DNA of 64,000 nucleotides, taken from Crocodylus rhombifer. Taxonomy: Eukaryota > Chordata > Crocodylia > Crocodylidae. Made by a program: the position numbers and the translations under genes. Of the stretch, positions 1 to 12,559 are shown in pieces. How positions within the stretch are numbered: position 1 is the stretch's first letter; every line of letters begins with the position of its first letter. Location: the NCBI GenBank assembly GCA_038503035.1, contig JAVSML010001156.1, forward strand, positions 300,315 through 364,314, written 5' to 3'. The notes beneath the pieces were generated by a model that saw only the letters and a program-made list of their open reading frames with translations, did not search any database and had not been told where the DNA came from.

Positions 1-2325
1 CAAGGATACGTTGTCTTGTATTATTATTTAGTTCACTGGGTCTCTAAAGAAAGATTATATTGTTTCCGTCAGAATTATCCCTGGTACATAGAGACAGTAT
101 ATCAAAAAATGATACATTGATATCACTTCAAAATGCAAACATTTTATGGGCACCACTTTTGATTTGAAAATATTATAGAAAGAAATGCTTCTTGTATTTC
201 CTGATGATTCCAGCAGAAATGCAAATTATTCTTCATTTGAAACTTCAATGCATGGATCAAGATTAATTACATGTGTAATTATACATCTGACTAGAGCCAT
301 TTATCATCACCTCAAATAAAGACCATGCTAAACTACACTGAGTTTTCCCTATACAGCAAGGTGGAAGAAAATAAAAGACAATGATTTTATTTCAATGAAT
401 TGGGTGGCACAGAGAATCACGTCTAGGTTATTGGTTTCAGTCACAAAACTATGCAATCTAATGGTTGCATGCTATCTTATATAAAATGAGTTTTGTCATC
501 TCAGTCCAGTACCTAGTGAACAAACATCTGTATTACATACCCCATAATCACAGTTAGAAGCTGGGAGTCTTGTAGACTGAGCTACCTGCCCCAGGCAGGG
601 ATGTGAAACACTAGTATAGCAATGCAGAAAAGCATCCACTTCAACTGCCAATGCTGCATCTGGCCTGTAGATCAGGTAAATGGAAGGCTTCAGTCCCTTA
701 CTACTATAATCAGCAGTCAATCCACTTTTTAAAAAAGGTCCTAGAATTACACATTCTAAAGATGAACCGTCTGCCCCAAGTTTTCCTCTTTGCAGCACTG
801 CTCACTGTACCACAGCTGCACAGGGTGTAAGTCAGGGCAAGAATCAACCTCATGTGAACTCTGCTGGGGTACACTGCATCAAGCTCCTGTATTACTGAAG
901 CATGTAATGAATTCCCATGTCAGTGCTAATGTAGAAGTAGTGGTGATGTGCTAACTGGTTTAACTGCTCGTAAAATGGTGGTTAACCACCTGTCCAGTTA
1001 TTACTGGGCAGAGGAAATTAGCTGCAGTAATAAGATTACACCGTATTAAGTTACATCTTTACTTAGCAGCAGACACTATTCTGAGCAAATGCAAATAGAA
1101 AATAAAGTTAAAAATGCTAAAGGGTTAAAATCAAGAGGGCAAAGCTTTTCCCATTTGTCTCTTGAAGGAATCTAGACTATTAAATTACATACCTCAGAAA
1201 TATCTTGAATGGGCAAATAACCTTTTTTTTAGTTGTTTTTAAAACTAGGACTACCACAGGTTTAATAATTTCTAGAACAGCAACAAATAATTAACAAATA
1301 GAATTAACCCTGGAGGTAAATTTAGCCTTCTATATATTGTTTGTCCAGAAACATAGCAGACGTAGCTATGGATAGCAGTGCCACTCGCATATGGAGCTAG
1401 AGTTGGGGCCGTATTGTCAGCCTTAAAAATATAATTGCTTCAAATGGTTATACTTTGAGGAAGAAATGATCTGAGAAACCAGTCTCCAAGAACTGAAACC
1501 AGTGGTTATCATTACTTAGTTACATTAAAAATATATAAAATACAAATGCAATATTAAAATGAGTGTATTTGTTTAGTATTTAAATAAAACACTTATTTTA
1601 ATTGTTGCCCTAGAAAACATGAATCCTACCAGCAAGATAACATAACAGCATGAGGCTTGAAAATATTCATCTGAATTTGAACTATTAACATTGATTTGAG
1701 TCTGAGGTACACACACCTATCTACATTTTCCAATGTATACAACGTAAGGAAATTTTATACGATTCCTATTAGCCCTATGAAGTCCTTTACTGCACAGCTT
1801 ACTCTATACTTACATATAAATTGAGATAATTGGTTATTAAGCGAATAAGTAAAAAACATCTATTCTATCTGTATATTATAGGAGTGATTTTCTTGCCAAT
1901 AGTTTCAGTTTTAAGTGCCGTTTTCTAAATGGGTGGAGCTTAGTGGAGCCTGGGCCTTTTAGATGGCAGGTTTCCATTTTTTCCCCACTATGTTGACTTC
2001 TAAATTCTTTAGCAGCAGAAGCATGAATATGACACACAAATACCTTCAAAATCACAGGCTATACTTGGTGACAAATAGAAAAATTATTTTTTGATGACCT
2101 GTGTACTCTGAACATCTACCAGAGAAATCACATTGAAAAGTTTACCACAAAAAATTGTTTTGCAATGAGTTGTTTGGTAAAGATTCGTATTTTGGCAAAT
2201 AGGCCCTTGACGGTTTATGGGGCAGGGACCAGGAGGAGGGGAAGGGAGGGGCAGTGGAATCCATATTATCCCTTATCAAAAGTCCTGTTCTCTCTGTCTA
2301 AGGATAGATATGACGCCTTTTGGAG
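1..2325. other. Unique AT-rich sequence, no gene recognised
   Basis: No coding exon, RNA gene or clear transposon end is visible in this stretch. The longest reading frame (minus strand, 496-798, 100 codons) has no recognisable domain and is within chance expectation. A G-rich tract at about 2219-2254 (runs of 3-5 G separated by A) is the only compositional outlier. Stop codons are frequent in all frames. Confidence 0.6.
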
Positions 2326-2797
2326 CAGCAGTTTTTAACTGGGGAGGGGGGCTGCAGGCCCCTGGGTGCCATGAGCAGGTTTCAAGGGGACTGTAGAACT
2401 GGCACGACCAAGGTCAGCTGGGGGCAGCCCATGCCTGGGCTGAGCCTGCCACTTCTGCCATGGTTCATGGAAAAAAGTGAAATGTCTTCTTTAAAGGAGA
2501 AAAATGCAAGAAACCACAAGTTTCCTTTTGCAAGGGGCTGTTTGGGGCTGGGAGTAACCAATATGTCAGGGGCAACACATGCATGTATGCTCATGCACAC
2601 ATGCACATGGCAGCCAGGCAGCAGTGGACAGCAGGTCCCACAGCTCCCTGCAGCTGAGTCAGAGGGGAGGCATAGGTGATGCATCGGGGGGTGGAAAATA
2701 GGGGTGAAGGTGAGGAACAGGTGGCATTGGCAGAGCCAGGGGGCTGCAGGTCAGGAGTGAGGGGAGCCTCAGGTCCAAAAAGGTTGAAAAACCATTT
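2326..2797 (-). mobile_element. hAT-like non-autonomous DNA transposon, 472 bp
   Basis: The right end reads GGTTGAAAAACCATTT, whose complement (AAATGGTTTTTCAACC) resembles the common hAT terminus CAGTGGTTTTCAACC. The left end starts CAGCAGTTTTTAACTGGG. The 8 bases on each side are TTTTGGAG and CTTTAGAG, a 6/8 match, as expected for an aged 8-bp hAT target duplication. The interior is GC-rich with no transposase. The two frames over it (119 aa plus, 100 aa minus) are shadows with no domain. hAT identity follows from termini plus duplication length. Confidence 0.65.
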
Positions 2798-4756
2798 CTT
2801 TAGAGTGCATGAGCCAGAGATGGGTCACATGCAGGACACAATCACTTGGGAATTTACTGTACTAATCTCTAGGGTTACCCAAAGCCCCTGTCAGACTGGA
2901 GAGAAAAAAAATAACTCAGCACTCAGAACAGTTATCTGTGAGAGCCCTGGGACTCCTTAGATCTTCCCTGTTGATATGTCCCTAAAACTGTGTCAAGACT
3001 GTTTTCATAGAACATTATAAAGAGTTTCTACTATATCTCAAATCCAGAGCGCACAGAAATTAAGCAAAAAGACAAATTTTAAAATGCACCCTTGGACTTC
3101 AGCCCACTCTTGAAGAATCCCAACCCTCTGACCTCTAACATACATGCTCAGTTATCAGGTTAGTTTTAATAAACTCACAGATCACTCTTTTAATTAGCTC
3201 ACTAAGATGACTATGGAACACATCTCATTATACTCATATATACCATTGGGATTGTCTCTTGGGTAAAATGTATGAACCATGTTAATTTCCTTCTAATATT
3301 TATATTGCCTACAGCTTTGTAATGAAGCATATCAGATCAAATATTAAAAGACCTAGAAACCTTATTGTAGAGAAATTAAGCAATTTCAAGGTCAGATGTT
3401 ATTTGTTTTATGGAAGGAATCTCGAAGTGCGGTGAAATCTAGAATAATTACAATGAAAGTTCTGATCTTGCTAGAAAAAAAACAAAGTATCTATAATTAA
3501 ACTAGTTCAGGCTGATGAATGCTTTTTCTTTCTGCAGGCAGTTCTTTAAGCCAATATCTGGGTAATACCAAACTACTGTACAGAAAACATGTCAGATGCT
3601 TTAGATTAGAGATTATTTTTAGTCATTCCTTTGTTCTCTTGTTATACATATAATTTCAAGGCAACTGATTTGCCAGTTGCAACAAGGACTGCCTAAATAT
3701 TCTTCAGTACCACAGGAGGAAAGCCAAGTAGTGAAAACCACTACAGCACAGTACAACCTTTTCCTCAGGAGAGCTACTAAATGCTGTTCTTATAGCAGTA
3801 GCACCTGGCTCTGTATCAGACATTACAAAACACTTGCATTTTCAGCCATTCAGATGATTCAGGTTTTGTCATGTATAGGCTGTTTCTGAGATCTTTATGG
3901 CAGATCCAAGCCTTGAAATCCAATACAGAACATGATGCATGTAGTCTAACAAAGGAAGTGGAGACTGTTATTCATTATGAATAGCAGCCCACCACAAGAA
4001 TACTCTGAACTACAATCAAGGAGAGTCCCCCTCAAGGTTTCATTTCCCTGCTTTTTTTAGACTTAACATTGTTCAGAAGCCTATTGTTTCTCCTCAATTC
4101 TGCCTGATGGGCAGAATCAAGAAATGCAAGAAGGTCTAGCAGCAAGGTTTCAGAATCCCCAGAAGAGTAGGAGTGGCTGCTTTTTAGGTGCTCCCCCTCT
4201 TAAAGAGGTCATACATCTACTAGCAGATAATCAGAGTCTGAAGCATCTTTTTTTTTTTCAGCAGGGACAGGAAGTAATTGTCCTAGGTGGGACACAGTCT
4301 TTGGGACTCTGCAGATTTTCATTCAGCAAAGTATCTACAAGTCATTGCTTGTCAGACCATGTGTCACCTGGACCCTCTATCATACGAGAAAGCAGTGCAC
4401 AAGATAGGACAGAGAGGACTGAGCTAAGAATTTACAAGACTCAGAGAGCTACATGAAGAAGTCAGATTTCCTCCCAGGAGCTCATCCCTTCAGAAATTCC
4501 ATGACGATTTCTGAACACATGGGTGGGTACTATGTGGCCTTACATATTTCAAAAAATGAAATAGCCTGAAATAGTCACTTGTCACATTTTCATCAGGTAT
4601 GTAATAGTGGGGTACTATTAAAGTCAGTAGATACAAGCTGAGTTTGCAATGTGTCTCGGAACCCTGAGACACATCTTTAGAGAGCCATTCAACTCTTACT
4701 TCACCACGTATTTTCATAGGCCACCTACTATGTGTCTATGATCTATCATAACAAAT
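2798..4756. other. Unique sequence, nothing recognised
   Basis: AT-rich sequence with short chance ORFs (3677-3889 and 4124-4456 on the plus strand, 4490-4717 on the minus strand). None shows a domain, a signal peptide or codon bias. No clear repeat boundary was found. Confidence 0.5.
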
Positions 4757-5551
4757 TGTAACAGGTTGGCCTTTTAGGGTCGGGTCTCAGTGCTGGCCAC
4801 CCACCTGTTCAGGACTAAACTGCCGCCTCGCTCTCCTGCCATGCCTTGATGAAGAATAATATGACTGTTTTTCTAAGGTGAGAGGCTGCCCATTGCTCAC
4901 CCTCCTGTGAGGCTCAGGTGGCTTACACTGTGCCTGGCCCCCTGCACTGGGGTCTCTCACCTGGTAAGGCTCAGGTGGCTAACGCCATGCCTGACCCCTA
5001 CTACTGGAGACTCTCACCCACTGGGCTCAGGTGGCTGACGGCATGCCTGGCCCTACTACACTAGACTCAGGTGTCACCCTCTGGGCTTGCCTGGCCCAGG
5101 TCTCTTCCCTTCTCAATAACCCACCCATAGGCAGGGGCTAGGGTTTTCAGGAGACCCTCCTTACCTTTCACCAGGGAGGTAACTGGCCTGGCATTTCCTG
5201 GGGACTCCCCCACCACAGGGAGTCCCACCAGGCCACCCTTCCCAGTAGGGTGCAATTTCAGATCATGCCCACGACCAGGAACCTCCAAACCATCCCCATA
5301 GCTCCTGCCCTTACCTCCAAGATGTTCCAGGAACAGCTCAGCCTGATGTTGCCTCTTTACCTGCTCAGCTCAAACTGATGCTCTCTCTCTAAGGTCCTGG
5401 GTTAAAATGGAGGTTGTTACACCCCCTCAGCCAATCCCAGGGTCCTCTTAGGGTCATGTGCTAGCCTTAATGAGGCTAGCACCCACCTGCCAGCTGCTCC
5501 ACTGCCAACTAAAAACCTTAAAGTGGCAGGTTCTGCAGGTGCCCTGTCACA
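4757..5551 (+). mobile_element. Solo LTR, 795 bp
   Basis: The unit starts TGTAACAGGTT and ends GCCCTGTCACA, so it has the TG...CA ends and short imperfect terminal inverted repeats of a long terminal repeat. The flanking 5-mers are CAAAT and CAGAT (4/5), compatible with the 5-bp duplication made by many retroviral or Ty3-type integrases. No internal region or second LTR is present, so it is a recombined solo LTR. Strand is assumed, since TG...CA ends do not give direction. A run of about 56-bp repeats lies inside. The superfamily is not resolved. Confidence 0.65.
4911..5090 (+). repeat. About 56-bp tandem repeat inside the LTR
   Basis: The phrase ggctcaggtggct recurs at about 4911, 4968 and 5024, with a shortened, diverged copy at 5064. 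The spacings are 57, 56 and 40 bases. Between the anchors each unit carries a form of catgcctggccccta and ctctcacc. This is a short degenerate minisatellite internal to the solo LTR. Confidence 0.75.
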
Positions 5552-6652
5552 CAGATATACTTCTCTGAACTAATGATGCTCAAATGTCTATGCACAGCAA
5601 GACAGAACTGAATAATAATAGATTAATCATCTTTTACACTACAAAGAAGGAAGCAGAATGCATTTCAGGCTTTTAATACAGTTCTATAAAACCTCAGGTT
5701 TTGAAGGTGATACCTCTGCTTATTTCCAGATAACATGCCAGCTGTTCAGTTTATAAAGGTGAACTCTTGAGTGTATTTTCATGGTTCCCACCTAGGAACT
5801 GTCTTTGAAAGATCATTGGGTTCACATGAAATTAATTCAAGATATTAAAAACAAATCTGGTCTCCCATTATCCTCAAGAGAATAAGACATTGTGTCAAAT
5901 TTTTGTTTTCAGGCAAATATTTTAAGCAAAACAAATAAATGAGATTATGCTGAATGGGCAAGATGTGTCCACAAAGTGGATATTTTATAGAATTACAGAT
6001 GCTTTCATATCTCAAAAATCCCTTTATTTAGAGCCTGTGATTTGATTATATAGCTTATTAACTTCTGATTAACTAGAATCCAATAATTCCTCATAAAACA
6101 ACAAACTCATGAAAGCATGTCACTAAAAGAAACATTATAACTGTGGAGGGGTGGGAAGCATAATTTTCCATAAAATAAACAAAAGGAATTTAATTCAAAA
6201 CAATGTGTCAAAATCATGTATGCTTTAGGTGGTCCTTAATAATTAACTATGCAAAGCCTCTGTGCATGAGTTTAGTTTTCTATTGCAAGGCACAGTGTCA
6301 TAGAGGAAACTTCAAAAGCTAAACCCTGAGCCCCCCCATACCTATGTTATAGTCTAGACTGATGGCTCTTCCAGGGCTACACAGGAGGTGGGGTGGGGGA
6401 GGGGGAGGGGAAGGGAGGGAAGGGGGTGCTATGAAAGCAATGGTTCCAGTCTTAGCTTTACAAGAGTCCCCCACAACTGCAGTTCCTGTCCTCTCACTCA
6501 GAAAGTGGTGTGGAGAGGGAAAGAGCTACAGTTTTCTCCTTTCTGCCTTCTTGCTAGTTCAAAGATCCAGTCTTGAACTCAGAAGAGAGTAATCTCAAGG
6601 CACCCTTTGCCCATATACATTTAGAGACCCCAGGAGAAATTAAGCTCACTGT
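5552..6652. other. Unique AT-rich sequence with a G-rich tract
   Basis: No gene or clear transposon is visible. A G-rich run at 6384-6427 has seven or more runs of three or more G within 44 bases and could form a G-quadruplex on the plus strand. Overlapping plus-strand frames of 76 and 62 codons there are compositional artefacts. Confidence 0.5.
6384..6427 (+). repeat. G-rich low-complexity tract, G4-prone
   Basis: Runs of GGGG and GGGGG separated by A or T occupy about 44 bases. The four-run rule for intramolecular quadruplexes is easily met. There is no adjacent promoter element or gene, so a function is not implied. Confidence 0.7.
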
Positions 6653-7131
6653 GGGCACATCTACACATGCAATTATGGCACATGAATAAACTGCAGAGCT
6701 TATTGCTCCAGACTTTATTACTCCTGGGTACACCATCTGAATGTGAGCCCAGGAGCAATTAACTCCAGAGTAATAAGCTCCGCAGTTCATTCAAGTGTAG
6801 CATGTGGAGCTGAGTTGGAGCACCCCCCCAGCTGGCAGGGGGTCCTAGAGGTCAGCTTTCCAGCCCAGGGCTGCTCCCCCTGGCTCAATATCCTGTGGAG
6901 GGACTGCCTGGGGCATGAGGGGGCTCACCATGGAGCTATCTGGTGAGTAGAAGTAGCCCCTGCACTGAAGCACTTTTGTTCCCCAGCCAGCCCCATCAGC
7001 GTCTACATGTGCGCTGCTGCAGAGGTCTTTAATCTACTACAGCCTAATAAGGGCACATGTGTAGATGCCGAGATGTTTACTGTACAGTTAATCAATCAAC
7101 TGTACAGTAAACATCTCATATAGATGTGCCT
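6653..7131. mobile_element. Short inverted-repeat DNA transposon, family M1 copy 1
   Basis: Starts GGGCACATCTACACATG and ends CATATAGATGTGCC, which are inverted copies. The interior (aataaactgcagagcttattgctcc, then a GC-rich block with gggctgctccccctggctcaat) matches the copies at 51770-52257 and 56144-56771, which defines a family of about 480 bp. There is no transposase ORF. The flanking bases do not give a clean target duplication here, unlike most relatives in the window. A perfect 20-bp hairpin sits near the right end. Confidence 0.75.
7070..7117. repeat. Perfect 20-bp-arm hairpin inside the M1 element
   Basis: The left arm GAGATGTTTACTGTACAGTT (7070-7089) is exactly complementary to the right arm at 7098-7117, with an 8-base spacer aatcaatc. 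It lies just inside the right terminus of the M1 transposon. Related, less perfect hairpins occur at the same place in the copy ending at 52257. Confidence 0.9.
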
Positions 7132-8504
7132 CCTGTGTAGAAATATCCAATGCTTCTTCTATGGCTGAGTGGCTCTGCACCACCCACTGCTCAGGGCTAT
7201 GGCATAAACACTGTAAGCTAGCCTTCTAGAGGCCTCCAGATGCTCATGAAGGACCCTTTACGGTTATATGTGGGTGTTTTTTAACAGTATTATTTATATC
7301 AGTTACTGCGGTTAAAAAAAATCAACATCCTTTCATGGGTGACTTATGGGCAAGGTTTTGAGATGAAGATGCTGAATTAAAGCCATACCCATAAAAGATA
7401 CTTTTCCCTATTCAAATGGAACAGATGAAAATTTTCCTTAAAACAGCTCATTATTCCTATCAAGGTAACATTTTTATTCAAAACATGTGTGGGTTCTTGA
7501 GTCCTGATTGAACCTGACATTCTCAACCTACAGCAACTGTATTACGCATGGCATGCATTTGTATTTACGTGTACATAGCGGGTAAGGGAAGGAAGGAATG
7601 AAATTCTTCTGGTAAGATAGGATACTGCCCCAAACAGTAGATCCCAAATCATTTCTCAGTCCTTCCATCTGTACATAGTTTTGGTAAGAACATAGTCATA
7701 TTCAGTAGAACTTTTTCAGCAGTAAATCTGAAGAACTTACCAGTTACCTCTCCAAAAGAATATTTGTAGAGAAGAATGGTCATAACATCTGCACTTTCCA
7801 ACCAAATAGAACAGGAATCTCTTTTTATTTATCAACACCATTATTGTTTTCTCTGGTCATACCAATATTGCCTGCAGTAAAAATGAAATAAAATAGGTAA
7901 AAAATTGTCCAGCTTGGACAACTGTAACACAACACCGCAGGGTATGCATGTATTTCTGAATAATTGCAACGATCTGTATCTGGCATAGAAGTATACCATT
8001 TAAGGGCCCTTGCATAGAACAGTTTAGGATTATGCTTTTCATCCTTCAGAAATTTAAACTGTTGTCAGCTTTTTCAGCCTGACAAGGAACAAAAAATGTC
8101 AAGCTATGCCCATTCTACCCCATTTAAATTGAAATATGGACCTTCTTCAGACTTCAAAGTAATTCTCTTCAGGTGATAATGATGGATTAATACTGGAAGA
8201 AAATACCATAGCAGCCTGTTAGGTTACTTTTTCAACTGAGTTGGACACACCAAATTTTTCATCCATCTGTTCACTGAAGACAGCTGCGAAATGATGACTG
8301 TGAGCATGCTACAGGGTTCAAAAGTAAATATCCACTGATGAACACATTAACACAAAAGAAGAAAATTTCTTTCAACTTTTGTTATAAATTAGGCTCCTGC
8401 TCCCACTTAAATATATATAGATTAAAGCAATCAAAGTTTACAAATTCAAAGAAATTGACCCTTTACGGTTAAGTTATATCATCAAACAAATGCATTTTAT
8501 AAGG
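7132..8504. other. Unique AT-rich sequence, nothing recognised
   Basis: No gene, RNA gene or repeat boundary can be supported. Reading frames are short (61 codons at most) and lack domains. Confidence 0.5.
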
Positions 8505-8785
8505 CAGGGCTGTCAAAGATATGGTCCATGGGCCAGATGAGGCCTGGGGTGCTAGTTGTGGGTCTCAGAATTGACCCACATGCTGCACAAGGTGCCCACA
8601 CTGGGCTAGGCCAGGACATATGCTGCATGCAGCATCTGCACTGGGTCAGACCACAACACACAGAGCATGCACTGCCTGGGCTGGGCTGCGACATGAACGG
8701 GATCCAGCATGTGGGGTTGGTGTGTGGCCCTAATCTACATGAGCCAGCCCCATGGACCAGCCATGCACCATTCATCCAGCCTCTC
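8505..8785 (+). mobile_element. hAT-like non-autonomous element, 281 bp, perfect 8-bp duplication
   Basis: Begins CAGGGCTGTCAAAGATATGGTCC, a typical hAT-type start, and ends ...CATCCAGCCTCTC. TTATAAGG flanks it exactly on both sides (8497-8504 and 8786-8793), a perfect 8-bp target-site duplication. The interior is GC-rich without a transposase. The overlapping frames of 87 and 99 codons on opposite strands are not genes. The right end matches the left only loosely (cagcctctc against the complement of the start). Confidence 0.8.
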
Positions 8786-10259
8786 TTATAAGGCAATTCT
8801 GTTTCTTAGAAGATTAATACAACGCCCTTCAAACTTCAGAAGTCATATTCAAGTGTGGTTTAGATTGAAGTGATTTAACGTTATTCCAACATCCAACAAC
8901 ATGAATATATGCTTTCAATGGATGAAGCTGGAATCGGGTGTTCTGCATTGCTAAGCCTCTTAGAGCAAGCTTTTTGGACTCTGAGCTGTTCAGTACCCCA
9001 ATGGGACAGAATAATCTCTGAACTCTGGGGCTGACTTCTATTTAGCTTTCTCAAGTGTCTGCTGTTCATCTGGGCAGCCCTCAGACAAAGACAACAATTT
9101 ACCAAAATCAATAACAAGCAATTTGAGATAATGGTGAATCACAGAGAACTCTAGCTCCACAGGGATACAGAGATGATATCTGTACCTTCTGCCTCATAAA
9201 ACTGTTCCCTAAGGTTGTTGTGCCTTAATGCTACCTTATGGCACTATCTAGCCCAACTCTCTAATTATAAGCAACCTCTGGGGGAATGGTTTTTATGTAT
9301 GGTATAAGCCCCAAATCATTAAAAACAATTAGGACTTCGCACAATATGTGGCATTTGCCATACTTCCCCAAAGTGACATCTATAAACAGTATATTTGGTA
9401 GGGACTAGTAACAAAATACGATCTATCTTTTGCATATACATTGCAATATAATCCGGAGGTGAAAAGAACAGAAACTCAAGTCAATAGTGAAATCCTTCAT
9501 AATGTGGTTAGCTATAAGTAATAAAGTAGGAACAATAGGGTTTTTCTTTAAAATTAACGGGAACAGTTACTCAGCTTTTCCACTTCAAAGAACAGAGAGA
9601 AAAGACTTTTGTTACTCTGAGCAATGGAATGGACAGGAAATGGAACTCTGTGGATCACTCAGGCAGTAAGCCTATGAACCTGAGATTTTTTCAGAGAGAA
9701 AAAAAGTTCAAGAAAAATAGATGTAATTCAGTAACTCCTATGTATACAAAAAAAGTAGATTCTTCTCTTTCCCCTCCCCAGCATTATTAAAAAATATATA
9801 GGAACAGGTGCACAGAAAGTAAATCTACAATGTATTTAGTCTTAAACAGAGTTCATTTATAAACGTTATTGTTAAGTGTGGGGGAATGACATTTCATTCA
9901 TCCCATGAGTTATTTCATATTCAGTTTTGTTAAAGACAGAACTGTTCAGATTTATATATTAACAGATGTAGCAATAATAGCTTAATCCCTACTGCTTCTA
10001 CTGGTGGGTTCCTACTGTTAATTTTTCTTGAGTACCAAAATGACCTCCTGGACATTTATGAAAATATTAATAAAACTATTACTTACTCTCCAATAAAGGT
10101 GGACTTTCTAGATGATGCAGTGTGGACTTCATTGTAAGTCCACCCTAAACCTCATGACTGCCAGGCCAGATTTTTTTGGTTAGCAGTATCTGTCAGGGCT
10201 GCACATGTTCCTTGTACTTCTTTGTGTTAGTATACAAAAGCCTAAAGGATGAAATTGGA
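8786..10259. other. Unique AT-rich sequence, nothing recognised
   Basis: No coding or mobile feature can be supported. Frames at 8881-9117 (minus) and 9487-9669 (plus) are short and domain-free. Confidence 0.5.
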
Positions 10260-10267
10260 TAAACCCT

Positions 10268-11078
10268 TCAATCTGTTCCCTCACAGTCTGAAGTCAATTT
10301 TGCTGAAAAATCTGAAAAATGAGGAAAGATCATTAAATCCATAATGACTACATCTTGAAGAAGCACAGGTACATATCCTTTCTTGTTCAAATAGTGACTG
10401 GGCAGGAATGTCTTCCCCAGATAGTGGAAGTGAGGAGTTTCAGCTGTATTAGTCAAACAAATATTGAAGTATGGCTATTCTGAACTTAGTATCCAAATTA
10501 TTTCCTTGTCAAGTGCTTAACGTTTAAGCAAAGAGGGTTGCTCCATAGATAGCTTGCATATCACAGGCATCAGCATGTTTTTAAGGCAGGCAGATGCTGT
10601 CACTATTGCCTTGATGGAGTGTGACTCAACATTTAGAATCCCCAGCCAACTGATGGCATGTAGAAATGCGTTGCAATATCTACTTTGAGACTTTCTGCAA
10701 TGAGAAAGAGTGGCTTTTTGATGTATGGCCATAAAAATGCTGGAAAGAACCAAAAAACCTTGGTCCTTTTAAGGCAATATAACAAGGCTCAGGAAACACC
10801 TGAAGCACACAGTTGTTGGAGTGCAACATTGGAAAGAAAGACTGTTTTGATGACAAGATAGTATACCAAGCACTCTGAGGATCCATAAGCTTTAGGATAA
10901 TGTTGAGGTCCCATGTGGAAGTCAGGCCCTTGACTGGAGGGTCAACATGAAAAAGGCCTTTTTGGTATTTTGATACTGTAGGATGTAAGAAAAAAGACTG
11001 TGACCTCACTGAAGTATAACATGCTGAAACTGTAGAAAGATGAATCTTAGGGGAGTTAAATGCTGATTCAGTATACAC
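10268..11078 (-). pseudogene. Tyrosine recombinase remnant of the DIRS-like element
   Basis: The frame 11078-10680 (132 codons) carries the core-binding-like pattern of DIRS recombinases: a Lys-Ile-His-Leu-Ser-x-x-Ser-Ala stretch, a HPTVSKYQKG segment, then PPVKG and WDLNIILKLM. A second frame (10753-10517) continues in register with the catalytic domain and contains SHSIKAI, which lines up with the H-x-x-R box of tyrosine recombinases (usually HSTRA). The Arg position reads Lys here. The two frames overlap and are shifted relative to one another, and no complete catalytic Arg/His/Arg/Tyr set is seen. It would have acted in the nucleus to integrate a circular DNA intermediate. Confidence 0.7.
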
Positions 11079-11285
11079 AGTTTCAGGGTATTATATACTC
11101 CAAATTCTTTGGTAATGCAGCCTCTACTGGGTTAATATTATGCTGAGTTGCCCATTGAAGAATCTTGTTCCATTCAAAGAAAATTATCTGGAGTAAAGTT
11201 TCTTGCTTTTTAAGAAATTCCTCCACTCATAGAAAAGTAGAAGAAGGAATCACTAATTTGGTCCTCTGTATTTTCAGGTAATCAT

Positions 11286-12140
11286 TTACCCAAATAATCC
11301 CCCAAATCTCCACTTCAGACTCTCACACACAACTGCAAGGGACAATACCCTAGAACATGCCATGTGGGAGCCTAAGGAACTACCAGTGCCCTGACACTGT
11401 AATGCTCTGCTATTACAAAAAAGTAGTTGTAAGAAGTAGTGTTTGTCATTAATGCTTTGCCAGTCAATATCCCAGCTATCAAGTACAATGATGATAGCAT
11501 TTGACTGTGGACGTAGACCTAGGATGGATTTCTGCAGCAAGTGCTCTTGATTCTTTACCCCATTTCTGTTCAAATTGTCCAGTACATAACTGTTGAGTCT
11601 TAGATGATGATGGGGTCACCCATCTTGAGGACACCATTACCATATCATGATGATAAGTAAAGCAAGCATGATTGAGCACCTCCTTACTTATTTATATAGT
11701 GCATCACCAATCTGTAATCTTCAGGATTTTTCTGGGAAGTACTACATAATGAACTGAAACATTATACAGATTAATAAGGCCTTGGGCACACATTCATTTG
11801 TAGTGCTATAAAGTGCCTAAGCACTTTGTAGCTCTACAAAAATAGATTGCAACAGGGGCATACACATATGCAAAGTTTCCTGGGTGAAAGGAGTTCTAAC
11901 TGAAAAAACAGGAATTGGATGCAATCTAAAAGACAACCAGCTGGTCTCCAGCTGGGACCCATGATCAGTCATCCACACAGATGTAGATGTAGCATCTCTG
12001 TTTCCCTCAGCAACTACCACAAGACATTTAGTAAACACTCTTGGTGCCACAGGGAATCCAGAGTCTAAAGTTTGGGGGCCCTGATATGAATCTTAGATGC
12101 TTTCTGTGCACTGGATGGATATCAACAAGAAGCGTACATC
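11286..12140 (-). pseudogene. Reverse transcriptase / RNase H remnant of the DIRS-like element
   Basis: Near 12087-12125 the minus strand reads DIHPVHRKHLRF, the DIRS RT segment normally DIHPAHRKFLRF. The next frame (12050-11817) begins APRVFTKCLVVVAE, the LPFGL..APRVFTK motif region. The active-site block that follows is degraded: VWMTD stands where a YLDDW-type motif is expected. The frame 11573-11286 holds a thumb-like segment with QKS and later LGSHMA, compatible with the LGxM segment of these proteins. Several frameshifts and stops separate the parts. Confidence 0.7.
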
Positions 12141-12559
12141 TCACAAGCAATTGATCCATTTTGAGTTTGAAGATGCAAGCATTTAACATTTGGCTTCAGA
12201 GGCAGTATGTGTATTTTTGACCCTCCTTACATCCAGGAAAGGATGAAGAACTGCTTTCCTCTTCAGAAAGAGGCAATGCCAGCAGTAGAAGCCACTTCTC
12301 CTTCTCTTCTGTGGAATCTCTTCTATGACGCTTAGATGAAGTACTTATGATTGTGAAATGGATCTTGTTAGAAAGATCCCTGAAAAATGATGGGGAAGTA
12401 TAGTGTGTTTGCACTTAGGAATAGAATGAAATGTAGTATCCATGAGTCACAATCTCTAATCCTCCTCTGTCTGATGTCAAGGCAGATCACTCTGGGAAAC
12501 GGAGTGAGATGACTTCCAAAGGTGATATTCCCTAGACCTGGTCTGATACACTTTACCAA

